From positions 1-59,894 of the forward strand of contig CAZEAU010000015.1 of assembly GCA_964510515.1 (NCBI GenBank): 59,894 nt of DNA. Reading direction: 5' to 3'. The position numbers were made by a program, and so were the translations under genes. A model generated the notes under the pieces. That model searched no databases. It saw only the letters and a list, made by a program, of their open reading frames with translations, and was not told the DNA's origin. Below, one piece after another: positions 1 to 8,579 of the stretch. Within the stretch, counting starts at the first letter, position 1. Each line of letters begins with the position of its first letter. The DNA comes from SURF-21 sp964510515 (GTDB lineage Bacteria > Actinomycetota > Geothermincolia > Geothermincolales > RBG-13-55-18).

Positions 1-1
1 A

Positions 2-46
2 CTGTGCCTCAGCCGCTGCCCGGAAGAGGCCATCTACGCGGAGTGA
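2..46 (+). CDS. C-terminal end of a ferredoxin-domain subunit (NuoF/HoxF-like), partial
   Basis: Only the last 14 codons and the TGA stop are present. They read LCLSRCPEEAIYAE, in which the C..xxxCPEEAI pattern is the end of a 2x[4Fe-4S] ferredoxin domain, as found at the C-terminus of NuoF-like flavoprotein subunits of NAD-linked formate dehydrogenases and bifurcating hydrogenases. It ends 9 bp before the formate dehydrogenase alpha gene, so the two are almost certainly one operon. The NuoF identity is inferred from this context; the fragment itself proves only an Fe-S domain. Confidence 0.55.
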   Translation: MCLSRCPEEAIYAE

Positions 47-55
47 GGTGGGGGG

Positions 56-2788
56 ATGGAACAGGTTCATCTCAATATAGACGGCAGGGAGGTCGAGACC
101 TCCGCGGGCCGCACCATACTGGAGGCGGCGCGGGAGGCGGGAATACGCATACCCAGCCTGTGTTACGAGCAGCGCATGGAGCCCTACGGCGCCTGCCGCC
201 TCTGCCTGGTGGAGGTGGAGGGGGCGCGGAGCCTGCTGCCCGCCTGCTACACAACGGTCAGCGAGGGCATGGTGGTGCACACCGCCACGGAGGAGCTGGT
301 GAGGCTGAGGAGGACCATCCTGGAGCTCATCCTTTCCGACCATCCCAAGGACTGCATGACCTGCGAGAGCAGCGGCGACTGCGAGCTGCAGGACCTCGCC
401 TACGAGTACGGCGTCAAGGACGCGCGCTTCCGGGGCGAGGAACACCATTACGAGGTCCTGGCATGCAACCCGCTCATCGAGCGCGATTACGACAAGTGCA
501 TACTGTGCGGGCGCTGCATCCGCATCTGCCGCGAGGTGCAGGGGGTGGGGGTGTATGACTTCGTCAACCGCGGCTTCCATGCCGTTCCCGGCATCCCCTA
601 CAACCGCCCCATGACGGAATCGCCCTGCGAGTTCTGCGGACAATGCGTGTCCACCTGCCCCACCGGGGCCATCATCTCCATCCCCTCCAAGGGGAGGGGG
701 CGCTCCTGGCAGGTGGAGAAGGTCAGAACCACCTGCCCCTACTGCGGCTGCGGCTGTCAGCTCGACCTGCATGTACGCGAGGGCGAGATAGTCGAGGTGT
801 CGTCGCCGCTCATGGTGGGACCCGGGCAGGGCAACCTGTGCGTGAAGGGGCGCTACGGCTATCCCTTCGTGGGTCACGAGGAACGCCTGACCTCTCCGCT
901 GCTGAGGAAGGGGGGGGAGCTGGTGCCCGTATCCTGGGAGGAGGCGCTGGAGGCGGTGGCCGCGCGCATCGGGGAGGCGGTGGAGGAAAGCGGCCCGGAC
1001 AGCGTCGCCTTCCTGACCTCCGCGCGGTGCACCAACGAGGAGAACTACCTGCTGCAGAAACTGGCCCGCGCCGTGGTCGGCACCAACAACGTTGACCACT
1101 GCGCCCGATTGTGACACAGCTCCACCGTCGCCGGTCTGGCGACAGCTTTCGGGAGCGGGGCCATGACCAACTCCCTGGACGACCTGGAGAAGGCGGGCTG
1201 CATCCTGGTCATAGGGTCCAATACCACCGAGGGGCATCCCATCGTCGCCCTGCGCATCAAAAAGGCGGTGATGCGCGGCGACTGCAGGCTCATCGTGGCG
1301 GAACCCCGCCACATTCGCCTCTGCTATTACGCCGAGCAGTGGCTGCAGCACAGGCCGGGCAGCGACGTCGCCCTTATCAACGGCATGATGAACGTCATCC
1401 TGGCGGAAGGCCTGGCGGACGAGGACTTCGTGCGCGAGCGCTGCGAAGGTTTCGAGGACTTCAGGAAAGTGGTGGAGGAGTACCCGCCGCGGCGGGCGGC
1501 GGAGATCTGCGGACTCGACGCCGAGGAGATCAGGAGGGCGGCGCGCACCTTCGCCACGGCGGAGAGCGCGGCCATCGTCTATGCCATGGGCATCACCCAG
1601 CATACCAGCGGCACCGACAACGTCCTCTCCCTGGCCAACCTGGCCATGCTCACCGGCAACCTGGGCAAGGAGGGCGCGGGCGTCAATCCCCTGCGCGGCC
1701 AGAACAACGTACAGGGCGCCTGTGATGTGGGCGGCCTGCCCAACGTCCTCACCGGCTATCAGGCGGTAAACGATGCCGGGGTGAGGGAGAAGTTCCAGGC
1801 GGCCTGGGGGGTGGACCGCCTCCCCGGCGACCCGGGAATTACCCTCATGGAGATGATGGACGGAGCGCTGAGCGGCGCCGTCAGGGTGCTCTACATCATG
1901 GGGGAGAACCCGGTGCTTTCCGATCCTGACACCGCACACCTCATAGAGGCCCTGGAGAAGGTGGACTTTTTGGTGGTCCAGGACATCTTCCCCACCGAGA
2001 CGGCCAGGTATGCGGACGTGGTCCTCCCCGCCGCCTCCTTCGCGGAGAAGGAGGGGACCTTCACCAACACCGACCGGCGCGTGCAGAGGGTGCGCAAGGC
2101 GGTGGAGCCCCCCGGCGAGGCGAAAGCCGACAGCTGGATCATCGCCCAGTTGGGGGCGCGGCTTGGCTACGACATGGGCGACATCGCGGCGGCCGGGGTC
2201 ATGGAGGAGATCGCCTCCCTCACCCCCTCTTACGGGGGGATCACCTATGCCAGGCTGGAGGAGGAGGGCGAGCTGAGGTGGCCCTGCCCGGACCCCGACC
2301 ACCCCGGAACCGCCATCCTGCACGCAGGCGGATTCAACAGGGGCAAGGGGCTTTTCAGTCCGGTGGAATTCAAGCCTCCGGCCGAGGAGCCGGACGAGGA
2401 GTACCCGTTTACCCTGACCACGGGAAGGCTGCTCACCCACTATCATACCGGCTCCATGTCCAGACGGGTCGAGGCCCTGAACGAGCTGGAGCCGCGCAAC
2501 CACGTATGGGTCAACCCCTCGGACGCCGAGAAGCTGGGCATCGAAGCCGGGGAGGAAGTGGCGCTGCAGTCCCGCCGCGGCGCGATAAAGTTGCAGGTCA
2601 GGGTGACGAAGAAGGTGGGAGAGGGCGTGGTTTTCGTCCCCTTCCACTTCGGCGAGTCGCCCGCCAACGCGCTGACCAATCCCGCCCTGGACCCGGTGGC
2701 CAAGATCCCGGAGTTCAAGGTGGCGGCGGTACGTATACTGACAGGTAAGTCCATGCGGGATCTCGAACATATTACCAGCATGTCCTGA
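56..2788 (+). CDS. fdhA: Selenocysteine-containing formate dehydrogenase alpha subunit
   Basis: Catalyses reversible oxidation of formate to CO2 at a molybdenum or tungsten bis-pyranopterin centre, passing electrons through Fe-S clusters to a partner, probably the NuoF-like subunit just upstream. The protein is about 910 residues if the TGA at 1112-1114 is read as selenocysteine 353. Order: a [2Fe-2S] plant-type ferredoxin domain (Cys36, 47, 50 and about 64), a NuoG-type His/Cys cluster segment (DHPKDCMTC), two CxxCxxC ferredoxin motifs (about 140-205), then the Mo-bisPGD domain beginning CPYCGCGC near residue 227. The active site reads DHCARL-Sec-HSSTVAG, matching the family consensus. After the TGA the same frame continues with family sequence through to the C-terminal molydopterin-binding domain (TTGRLLTHYHTGSMS). 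Reading the TGA as a stop would split one catalytic domain exactly at its Sec/Cys ligand. Confidence 0.95.
1112..1143 (+). promoter_or_regulatory. UGA selenocysteine codon with bacterial SECIS hairpin
   Basis: The in-frame TGA (1112-1114) is followed 12 nt later by a perfect 6-bp stem GTCGCC (1127-1132) / GGCGAC (1138-1143). It closes the loop GGTCT (1133-1137), the same apical loop sequence as the E. coli fdhF SECIS. Spacing from codon to stem matches known bacterial elements bound by SelB. Confidence 0.9.
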
Positions 2789-2820
2789 GGGCGTTCGGGG
2801 CGGCGATGCGAGGTTCATTG

Positions 2821-2849
2821 CTGACCGCGCAATGTTTCGATGGTAGAAT
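2821..2849 (+). promoter_or_regulatory. Putative sigma-70-type promoter of the acyl-CoA ligase gene
   Basis: A CTGACC box (2821-2826) lies 17 bp from TAGAAT (2844-2849), about 100 bp before the ligase ATG and after the fdhA stop. Only sequence resemblance supports it. Confidence 0.4.
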
Positions 2850-2950
2850 AGTAACCGACCAGGCTGCAAAGAATTGCATGCAGGGACGCCGGAACGGATT
2901 AGCGCCGTGGGGGGAGCCGTGGTGAAACACAGAAACGGGAGAGATGTCAT

Positions 2951-4459
2951 ATGAATCTATACCAGAATCTCGTGAGAAGCGCGGAAAAGAACCCGGATGC
3001 TATGGCTCTCTCTTTCGGGCATGAAGACATCTCCTACGGGGAACTGCTGGCACGCACCAATCGCCTGGCCAATGGCCTGCGCAGCCAGGGGGTCGACGAG
3101 GAATCCAAGGTGGCCATCCTCCTGCGCAACATCCCGGAGTTCGTCGTCTCCTATTACGCCGTCCTCGCCCTGGGGGCGACGGTGGTTCCGCTGTGCTACA
3201 TGTGCCTGGCGGAAGAGGTGGAGAAGATAGTCTGCGACTCCAAGGTGGAGACGTTGATCACCAACTTCGAGTTCGATGACCTGGTCAAGGACCTCCAGTC
3301 CTCGATGTGTTCCCAGATCGGCCGCATCATCGTCAAGGATGCGCCGGAGCTGGAGGGAGTCATCCTCTACGAGAAGCTGGTGGAGGGCCGGCCCGACACC
3401 TTCGACGCCGTCGACCGCGCTCCCGACGACGTGGCGGCCATCCTCTACGCCCCCACCTCCTCCAAGGTGGTGAGGGGATGCATGCTCACCCACCGCAACC
3501 TGGACTGGAATGCCGATGTCACGGTCAGGGAATGCGAGCTCACCGCCGAGGACGTGGTCATGGGGGTGTTGCCCTTCTTCGCCGTCTACGGGCAGAGCTG
3601 CGTGATGAACGCGGCCATCAAGTCGGGAACGAGGCTGGTGCTGCACGAGTCTTTCATCCCCGGCGAGGTGCTCAAGGCCCTGCAGCACGAGCAGGTGACG
3701 GTGTTTTTCGGCGTGCCCACCATGTTCGTGTATATCCTCAACCACCCGCTTATCTACCAGTATGACCTGGGCATGGTGCGCCTGTGGGTCAGCGGCGGCG
3801 CTCCCTTCCCCCGCGAGGTCATGGACCGCTGGAACAACGAACTGGGGTCGCGGATATACGAGGGCTACGGCCTCACCGAGGCGGCGCCGCTGGTGTCCAT
3901 ACAGTCGCAGCAGGGGCCATACAAGATCGGCTCCATCGGCCTTCCCCCCGCGGACATCGAGCTCAAGGTGGTGGACGAGGAGGGCAAGCAGCTCGAGCGC
4001 GGCGAGGTCGGGGAGCTCCTGGTCAAAGGCCCCAACGTGATGAAGGGCTACTACAACAAGCCCGAGGAGACGGAGAAGGTGCTCAAGGAGGGCTGGCTCT
4101 ACACCGGCGACATGGTCTTTATCGACGAGGACGGCCATATCTTCATCGTGGGCCGCAAGAAGGACCTTATCATCCGCGGAGGTTTCAACATCTATCCTCG
4201 CGAGATAGAGGAAGTCCTCGCCTCCCACCCGCTCATCTCCGAGGCGGCGGTGGTGGGGATACCCAACAAGTACCTGGGCGAGGAGGTCAAGGCCTACGTG
4301 AAGCAAAAGCCGGGCTCCAGCCTCACGGAGCAGCAGGTGCTGGACTACTGCGAGGAGCATTTGCCCTACTATAAGACCCCCAAATTCGTGGTCTTCGTGA
4401 GGTCGTTCAAGAAGGACCCCTCCGGGCAGATACTCAAGGACCTCATCGAGGAGAGCTGA
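2951..4459 (+). CDS. AMP-dependent acyl-CoA synthetase/ligase family protein with atypical P-loop
   Basis: A 502-residue ANL-superfamily enzyme, of normal family length, expected to activate a carboxylic acid through an acyl-AMP and transfer it to CoA. Visible motifs: GYGLTEAAP (A5), YTGD (A7), KDLIIRGGFNIYPREIEEVL (A8) and a C-terminal lysine in GQILKDL (A10). The phosphate-binding loop that normally reads YTSGTTGxPKG is here YAPTSSKVVRG (about residues 166-176). All its glycines except the last are gone, and the lysine is arginine. Either ATP binding is altered or the enzyme has another role. It starts at ATG 2951 after a GGGAGAG site and stands alone between two transcription units. The substrate cannot be told from sequence. 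Confidence 0.85.
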   Translation: MNLYQNLVRSAEKNPDAMALSFGHEDISYGELLARTNRLANGLRSQGVDEESKVAILLRNIPEFVVSYYAVLALGATVVPLCYMCLAEEVEKIVCDSKVETLITNFEFDDLVKDLQSSMCSQIGRIIVKDAPELEGVILYEKLVEGRPDTFDAVDRAPDDVAAILYAPTSSKVVRGCMLTHRNLDWNADVTVRECELTAEDVVMGVLPFFAVYGQSCVMNAAIKSGTRLVLHESFIPGEVLKALQHEQVTVFFGVPTMFVYILNHPLIYQYDLGMVRLWVSGGAPFPREVMDRWNNELGSRIYEGYGLTEAAPLVSIQSQQGPYKIGSIGLPPADIELKVVDEEGKQLERGEVGELLVKGPNVMKGYYNKPEETEKVLKEGWLYTGDMVFIDEDGHIFIVGRKKDLIIRGGFNIYPREIEEVLASHPLISEAAVVGIPNKYLGEEVKAYVKQKPGSSLTEQQVLDYCEEHLPYYKTPKFVVFVRSFKKDPSGQILKDLIEES

Positions 4460-4521
4460 GGAGGCCCGCAGGACGTCCGCAGCATGAGCGCCGCCCGCCG
4501 CCACCCGCCGGGGCGGGCGAA

Positions 4522-4551
4522 TTTACTCCCCTTTGCGCCGTGTGCTAAAAT
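4522..4551 (+). promoter_or_regulatory. Putative promoter of the antiporter operon
   Basis: TTTACT (4522-4527) and TAAAAT (4546-4551) are separated by 18 bp, and a TG dinucleotide lies upstream of the -10. It sits 70 bp before the mrpE start and follows a GC-rich inverted repeat (about 4490-4518) that may end the ligase transcript. Confidence 0.45.
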
Positions 4552-4619
4552 CACCTAAATTACGTGGCTGTTCCGGCTGTTCGTCAGGGGTAAACGCGTA
4601 CGGTGTCAGGAGATTTGCA

Positions 4620-5120
4620 TTGGCTGCTGGCAAGGCGGGTAAGAAGAAGCTGCTCTCGTGCGCCATCCTGTTCATCTTCTGGGTAGCCCTGACCGCCACC
4701 ACAGCCCGGCACGAACTCGTCGTCGGCCTGGTCTGCTCGGCCTTCGTTGCCGCCCTCACGGCATCCCTGCTGGGGAGGGCCATAGACCCCCATATAACCC
4801 TCGCCGTGCTGCTGCGCCTCCCGTTTTTCCTGCTGCGGCTGCTGTGGGAGATATTGAAGGCCAACTACGATGTGGCGAAGATAATCCTCGACCCCAGGCT
4901 TCCTGTAGATCCGGTGCTGATCACCTATCGCACCTTCCTGCCGCATGACCTCCCGCGCACGGTCTTCTCGGACTCCATCACGCTCACCCCGGGCACGGTA
5001 ACGGTCGAGCTCGATGACGACCTGCTCAGCGTGCATTGCCTGTGTCCATATCATGAAAAAGGCCTGGCCAGACTGGAGGGGCTGGTGGGCTGGCTGTTCG
5101 GGGTGAGCGGGGATGGATAG
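4620..5120 (+). CDS. mrpE: Na+/H+ antiporter subunit MrpE/MnhE/MbhA family
   Basis: First gene of the multisubunit cation/proton antiporter operon. The 166-residue protein has N-terminal membrane segments (about residues 10-60, SCAILFIFWVALTAT onward) and the cytoplasmic MrpE tail with TYRTFLP, DSITLTPGTVTVELDDD and HCLCP, which are the conserved core of the family. The TTG at 4620 is chosen because AGGAG lies 7-8 bp upstream and upstream codons resemble nothing in the family. The frame remains open to 4533. It overlaps mrpF by 8 bp. Confidence 0.9.
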   Translation: MAAGKAGKKKLLSCAILFIFWVALTATTARHELVVGLVCSAFVAALTASLLGRAIDPHITLAVLLRLPFFLLRLLWEILKANYDVAKIILDPRLPVDPVLITYRTFLPHDLPRTVFSDSITLTPGTVTVELDDDLLSVHCLCPYHEKGLARLEGLVGWLFGVSGDG

Positions 5121-5385
5121 TTTTTTCACTGTCATCGCCCTGATCATGGGCCTCAATGCCCTTATCTGCCTCTACCGCGCAGCCGTGGGGCCGACCATCC
5201 AGGACCGCCTCCTGGGGGTGAACATCATGGGGACCAAGACCCTGGTGGTGGTGGTGCTGGTGACCTATATCCAGGCGGAGAGCTTCTTTCTTGACGTGGC
5301 CATCGTCTATGCGCTGCTCCTCTTCGTGGTGACCGTGGCCCTGTCGCGCTACCTCGAGACGGAGGGATGGGAGGGGATGGGGTAA
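5113..5385 (+). CDS. mrpF: Antiporter subunit MrpF/MnhF
   Basis: A 90-residue hydrophobic protein with three predicted helices (FFTVIALIMGLNALICLYR; TKTLVVVVLVTYIQ; VAIVYALLLFVVTVALS). The GPTIQDRLLGVN loop is the MrpF signature. It is a small membrane subunit of the Mrp/Mbh antiporter module, translationally coupled by overlap with mrpE and abutting mrpG with no gap. Confidence 0.9.
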   Translation: MDSFFTVIALIMGLNALICLYRAAVGPTIQDRLLGVNIMGTKTLVVVVLVTYIQAESFFLDVAIVYALLLFVVTVALSRYLETEGWEGMG

Positions 5386-5715
5386 ATGGCGAAGAACATC
5401 GTGGCCGCCGCGCTCTGCTGCATGGGCACTTTCTTCTTTATCCTGGGGACCGCGGGGCTCCTGCGCATGCCCGACCTCTTCTCTCGCCTGCATCCGGCGA
5501 CCAAATGCGACACCCTCGGCGCATGTTCGGTGATAATCGGGATGGCGGTGTACAGCGGGTGGTCCTGGGACCTGGTGAAACTCGTCCTCATCGCCTGCTT
5601 CGTGCTGCTCTCCAGCGCTACCTGCGGGCATGCCATCGGGCGTTCGGCCCTGAGGGGGGGCATCGGGTACTGGAGAAAAGATATGGGGGGGGTCGAGGGT
5701 GGGCACGGCGCTTAA
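5386..5715 (+). CDS. mrpG: Antiporter subunit MrpG/MnhG
   Basis: A 109-residue, three-helix membrane subunit with the family pattern GTAGLLRMPDLFSRLHPATKCDTLG. The ATG directly follows the mrpF stop codon. The C-terminus overlaps the next gene by 17 bp. It belongs to the cation/proton antiporter module with mrpE and mrpF. Confidence 0.9.
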   Translation: MAKNIVAAALCCMGTFFFILGTAGLLRMPDLFSRLHPATKCDTLGACSVIIGMAVYSGWSWDLVKLVLIACFVLLSSATCGHAIGRSALRGGIGYWRKDMGGVEGGHGA

Positions 5716-5953
5716 CCTCACCTTCATCGTGCTCCTGCTGGGCACCGCGTTGCTCGCGGTGTACACCAGGGACCTGCTGGCCGCGGTGATCATTTTCTCC
5801 GCATACAGCCTGATAATGGCGCTCATGTGGCAGCGCCTGCAGGCGCCCGACCTGGCCCTCACCGAGGCGGCGGTGGGCGCCGGAGTGACCACCGTGCTCT
5901 TCCTGGTCACCATATTCAAGACCCGCAGGAGAGAGGAAGAGGAGGAGAGGTGA
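5699..5953 (+). CDS. DUF4040 / MbhD-like antiporter subunit
   Basis: An 84-residue, mostly membrane-embedded protein. The motif RLQAPDLALTEAAVGAGVTTVLFL is that of DUF4040, the segment that is the C-terminal part of long MrpA proteins and is a separate subunit (MbhD) in Mbh-type complexes. Its presence as its own gene shows that MrpA is split here. The start is GTG 5699, overlapping mrpG; its TGA overlaps the next GTG start (GTGA). Confidence 0.85.
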   Translation: MGTALNLTFIVLLLGTALLAVYTRDLLAAVIIFSAYSLIMALMWQRLQAPDLALTEAAVGAGVTTVLFLVTIFKTRRREEEEER

Positions 5954-6702
5954 AGAGGGCCATCTCCATCGTTTTCATCGTCGCCCTCGCACTCCTGCTC
6001 CTCTACGTCGTCGATAACATGCCCCCCATGGGAGATGCGGGGAGCCCCACGAACTCGAGCGAGATCACCCGGCGTTACCTGGATGAGGCGGAGGACGAGG
6101 TCCACGCCCAGAACGTGGTCACCGGCATCCTCGTCAACTACAGGGGATACGATACCCTGGGGGAGGTCACGGTAATATACTGCGCCCTGGCGGCGGTATT
6201 GGCCGTGCTGGGCAGGGAAAAGAGGGGGAGGGTCCATGCCCATGCGGACCGCTTGGAGGTGGCCTCCTCGGTGATCGTCAAGACCGCGGTGCGCTTCCTG
6301 GTGCCTTTCATCGTCCTCTTCTCCGCATATACCATCCTGCACGGGGTGCTCAAGCCGGGAGGCGGGTTTCAGGGCGGAGCCGTCATCGGGGGCAGCATGA
6401 TCGTCTTCACCACCATATTCGGGTTGTATGAATCCTCAGCGCGCATACCGCAGGGACTGCGCTTCTCCACCGAGGGCGCCGCGCTCATCACCTTCTTCAC
6501 CGTGGGCGTCCTGGGGCTGGTGGGAGGGGGGGAATTCCTCACCTTCGCCTGGCCGAACATGGCGGAGAACCTGCAGCCTTCGCTGGTGTCATGGTTGACG
6601 GTCATCATAGAGATCGGCATAGGGCTGGGCGGGGCCATGGTGTTCATCTCCATTCTCTTCAGCATGATAAGGGAGGGGGAAGAGGTTGCGCTTGTTGCAT
6701 AA
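5950..6702 (+). CDS. mrpB: MrpB/MnhB family antiporter subunit with MbhE-like N-terminal part
   Basis: A 250-residue protein that starts at GTG 5950 after GGAGGAG. The first about 95 residues (helix at 5-22, a soluble loop containing DEVHAQNVVTGILVNYRGYDTLGE, then a helix) match the MbhE-type segment. The rest (VKTAVRFLVPFIVLFSAY, then HGVLKPGGGFQGG) is the MnhB/MbhF domain with its conserved glycine-rich GGGFQGGAV turn. In Mbh systems these are two genes, so this looks like a natural fusion. It overlaps mrpC by 17 bp. Confidence 0.88.
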   Translation: MKRAISIVFIVALALLLLYVVDNMPPMGDAGSPTNSSEITRRYLDEAEDEVHAQNVVTGILVNYRGYDTLGEVTVIYCALAAVLAVLGREKRGRVHAHADRLEVASSVIVKTAVRFLVPFIVLFSAYTILHGVLKPGGGFQGGAVIGGSMIVFTTIFGLYESSARIPQGLRFSTEGAALITFFTVGVLGLVGGGEFLTFAWPNMAENLQPSLVSWLTVIIEIGIGLGGAMVFISILFSMIREGEEVALVA

Positions 6703-7075
6703 TTACCATTACGTCGCGGCCATGCTCCTTTTCTGCATCGGCCTGTACGCGCTCATCGTACGCCGCAACATCATCAAGAAGCTCATCGCCCTCAATATCA
6801 TGGAGACCTCGGTCTTCTTCTTTCTGGTCAGTCTCGGGTATCTTGACGGCGGTATGGCCCCGGTCCGCAGCGCGGGCGCTGACCCGTCGCTGATGGTCAG
6901 CCCCCTTCCGCAGGCCCTTGTCCTCACCGGCATCGTGGTTGCGGTGAGCGTTACCGCCGTGGCCCTGGCCCTGGTCATCCTGCTCTACCGCCAGTTCGGG
7001 ACCCTGGATGTCGACCGTCTCTTCCGCGAGGGCGGGGAGCCCGCGGCGGACGCGGAGAGAGGGGACGCCGCATAG
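6686..7075 (+). CDS. mrpC: Antiporter subunit MrpC/MnhC (NuoK-like)
   Basis: A 129-residue, three-helix homologue of complex I subunit NuoK. The RNIIKKLIALNIMETSVFFF segment and the following loop with DPLPQALVLTGIVV-like sequence (SPLPQALVLTGIVV) are diagnostic. It starts with TTG 6686 inside the end of mrpB. The soluble C-terminal tail of about 20 residues is acidic. It supports the proton/cation channel together with the large MrpD-type subunits. Confidence 0.9.
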   Translation: MRLLHNYHYVAAMLLFCIGLYALIVRRNIIKKLIALNIMETSVFFFLVSLGYLDGGMAPVRSAGADPSLMVSPLPQALVLTGIVVAVSVTAVALALVILLYRQFGTLDVDRLFREGGEPAADAERGDAA

Positions 7076-8560
7076 ATGGGCGCTTACCGCCACTTCCCCG
7101 TATTCATGATCACCCTGCCCCTGTTATGCGCGGCGCTGCTGCCGCTTCTGGGATACCTGCGTCGCGAGTGGGTGCCCTGGGCGGCGGTGCTGCCGCTGGC
7201 GGCCTCCTCTCTTTTGGGCATACTGCTGGTGGGTAAGATACCTCCCGGCGGCCATATCAGCTATCGCGTGGGAGGCTGGGAGCCGCCTTTCGGCATCGAG
7301 CTGCGCGTGGACTATATCGGGCTCTTTATCATGCTGCTGATCTGCGCCGTCACCCTGCTGGTCATCTTCTTCTCCCGCCGCTATATCGAGAGGGAGGTAT
7401 CGGGGGGGCGGCTGGTTGCGTACTACACGCTTTTTCTGCTCCTGTCCGGCTCCATGCTCGGCTTCGCCGCTGCGGGCGACATGTTCAACCTCTTCGTCTT
7501 CATGGAGACCATGGCCATATCCTCATATGCGCTGGTGGCTATCACCGCCAGCCGCAATGCGGTGCGGGCGGCCCTCAAGTACGTGCTCATGGGGGCGCCA
7601 TCGTCCATCATGGTGCTCCTGGCCATAGGTTTCCTGTACTCGGCCACCGGCACACTGAACATGGCGGACCTGGCCGGCCGCATAGGGGAATCGGCATATA
7701 CCGAGGTCCTCATGGCGTCCTTTATCCTCTTGGTCATCGGGTTCGGTGTGAAGGCGGCCCTTTTCCCCCTGCACATGTGGCTTCCCGACGCCCACTCCAT
7801 GGCCCCCTCGCCGGTAAGCGCCCTCCTCTCCGGGCTGCTGGTCGAGGTGAGCGCCTTCGCCATGATCAGGGTCGTCTTCTCCGTCTTCACCGCCGGGACG
7901 CACCATCTCGTCGGGACCGCCACCGCCGCGGTGGGGGTGTTCGCCGCCGTGGCGGTCCTTTACGGGGGGGTCATGGCCATCCTGCAAAAGGACCTCAAGA
8001 TGATGATCGCCTATTCCACCGTCAGCCACATCGGCTATATATTTCTGGGCGTGACGGCCATGACCGCCGAGGGGCTCACCGGGGCCATGTACCACATGCT
8101 CGACCACGGCCTGGCCAAGGCCTGCTTCTTTCTCTGTGCGGGGTGCTTCATCCATGCCAGGGGATACCGCCGCATCGCCGAGCTCAAGGGGGCCTGGCGG
8201 CAGATGCCCTGGACCTCCTCCGCCTTCGCCCTGGCCGCGCTCTCCGTGGTGGGCATCCCCCCCAGCGCCGGTTTCATCAGCAAGTGGTACCTCATCCTCG
8301 GCAATATCAAGGGGGGGAACTACCTCTATGCCATGGTGCTGCTGGCGGGGAGCGTCCTGGCGGCGGTGTACTGCTTCCGCGTGATCATCTACATGTTCTT
8401 CCTCCCCGGCCGGGAGGGGGCCTGGGAGGAGGAGTCTCGCGATGCCCCTCCGTCCATGCTCTCTCCGCTGTGGCTGCTCGCGGCGGGCACGCTCTTCTTC
8501 GGCGTGTTCTCCTACCTGTTGATACCGTCGCTGCTCAAGGCGGCGCGGCTTCTGTTGTGA
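7076..8560 (+). CDS. mrpD: Antiporter subunit MrpD/MnhD (NuoN/NuoM-like proton-translocating subunit)
   Basis: A 494-residue polytopic protein of the proton-conducting membrane transporter family, with about 14 helices. It has the central broken-helix lysine/histidine region FGVKAALFPLHMWLPDAHS and the later KDLKMMIAYSTVSHIGY motif. This is the full usual MrpD length. The ATG at 7076 immediately follows the mrpC stop. It is the first of three large antiporter-like subunits in this operon. Confidence 0.92.
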   Translation: MGAYRHFPVFMITLPLLCAALLPLLGYLRREWVPWAAVLPLAASSLLGILLVGKIPPGGHISYRVGGWEPPFGIELRVDYIGLFIMLLICAVTLLVIFFSRRYIEREVSGGRLVAYYTLFLLLSGSMLGFAAAGDMFNLFVFMETMAISSYALVAITASRNAVRAALKYVLMGAPSSIMVLLAIGFLYSATGTLNMADLAGRIGESAYTEVLMASFILLVIGFGVKAALFPLHMWLPDAHSMAPSPVSALLSGLLVEVSAFAMIRVVFSVFTAGTHHLVGTATAAVGVFAAVAVLYGGVMAILQKDLKMMIAYSTVSHIGYIFLGVTAMTAEGLTGAMYHMLDHGLAKACFFLCAGCFIHARGYRRIAELKGAWRQMPWTSSAFALAALSVVGIPPSAGFISKWYLILGNIKGGNYLYAMVLLAGSVLAAVYCFRVIIYMFFLPGREGAWEEESRDAPPSMLSPLWLLAAGTLFFGVFSYLLIPSLLKAARLLL

Positions 8561-8579
8561 GCGAAAAAGGGGGTTGTCG

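Noticed and set aside
1045..1314. Reading the TGA at 1112 as a stop, giving a short formate dehydrogenase fragment and a separate downstream gene
   Set aside because: The frame, active-site position and SECIS structure all support readthrough as selenocysteine.
2957..4504. Long minus-strand open frame (about 515 codons) opposite the acyl-CoA ligase
   Set aside because: It is the antisense shadow of a GC-rich gene, with His/Asp/Gly-rich sequence and no family motif.
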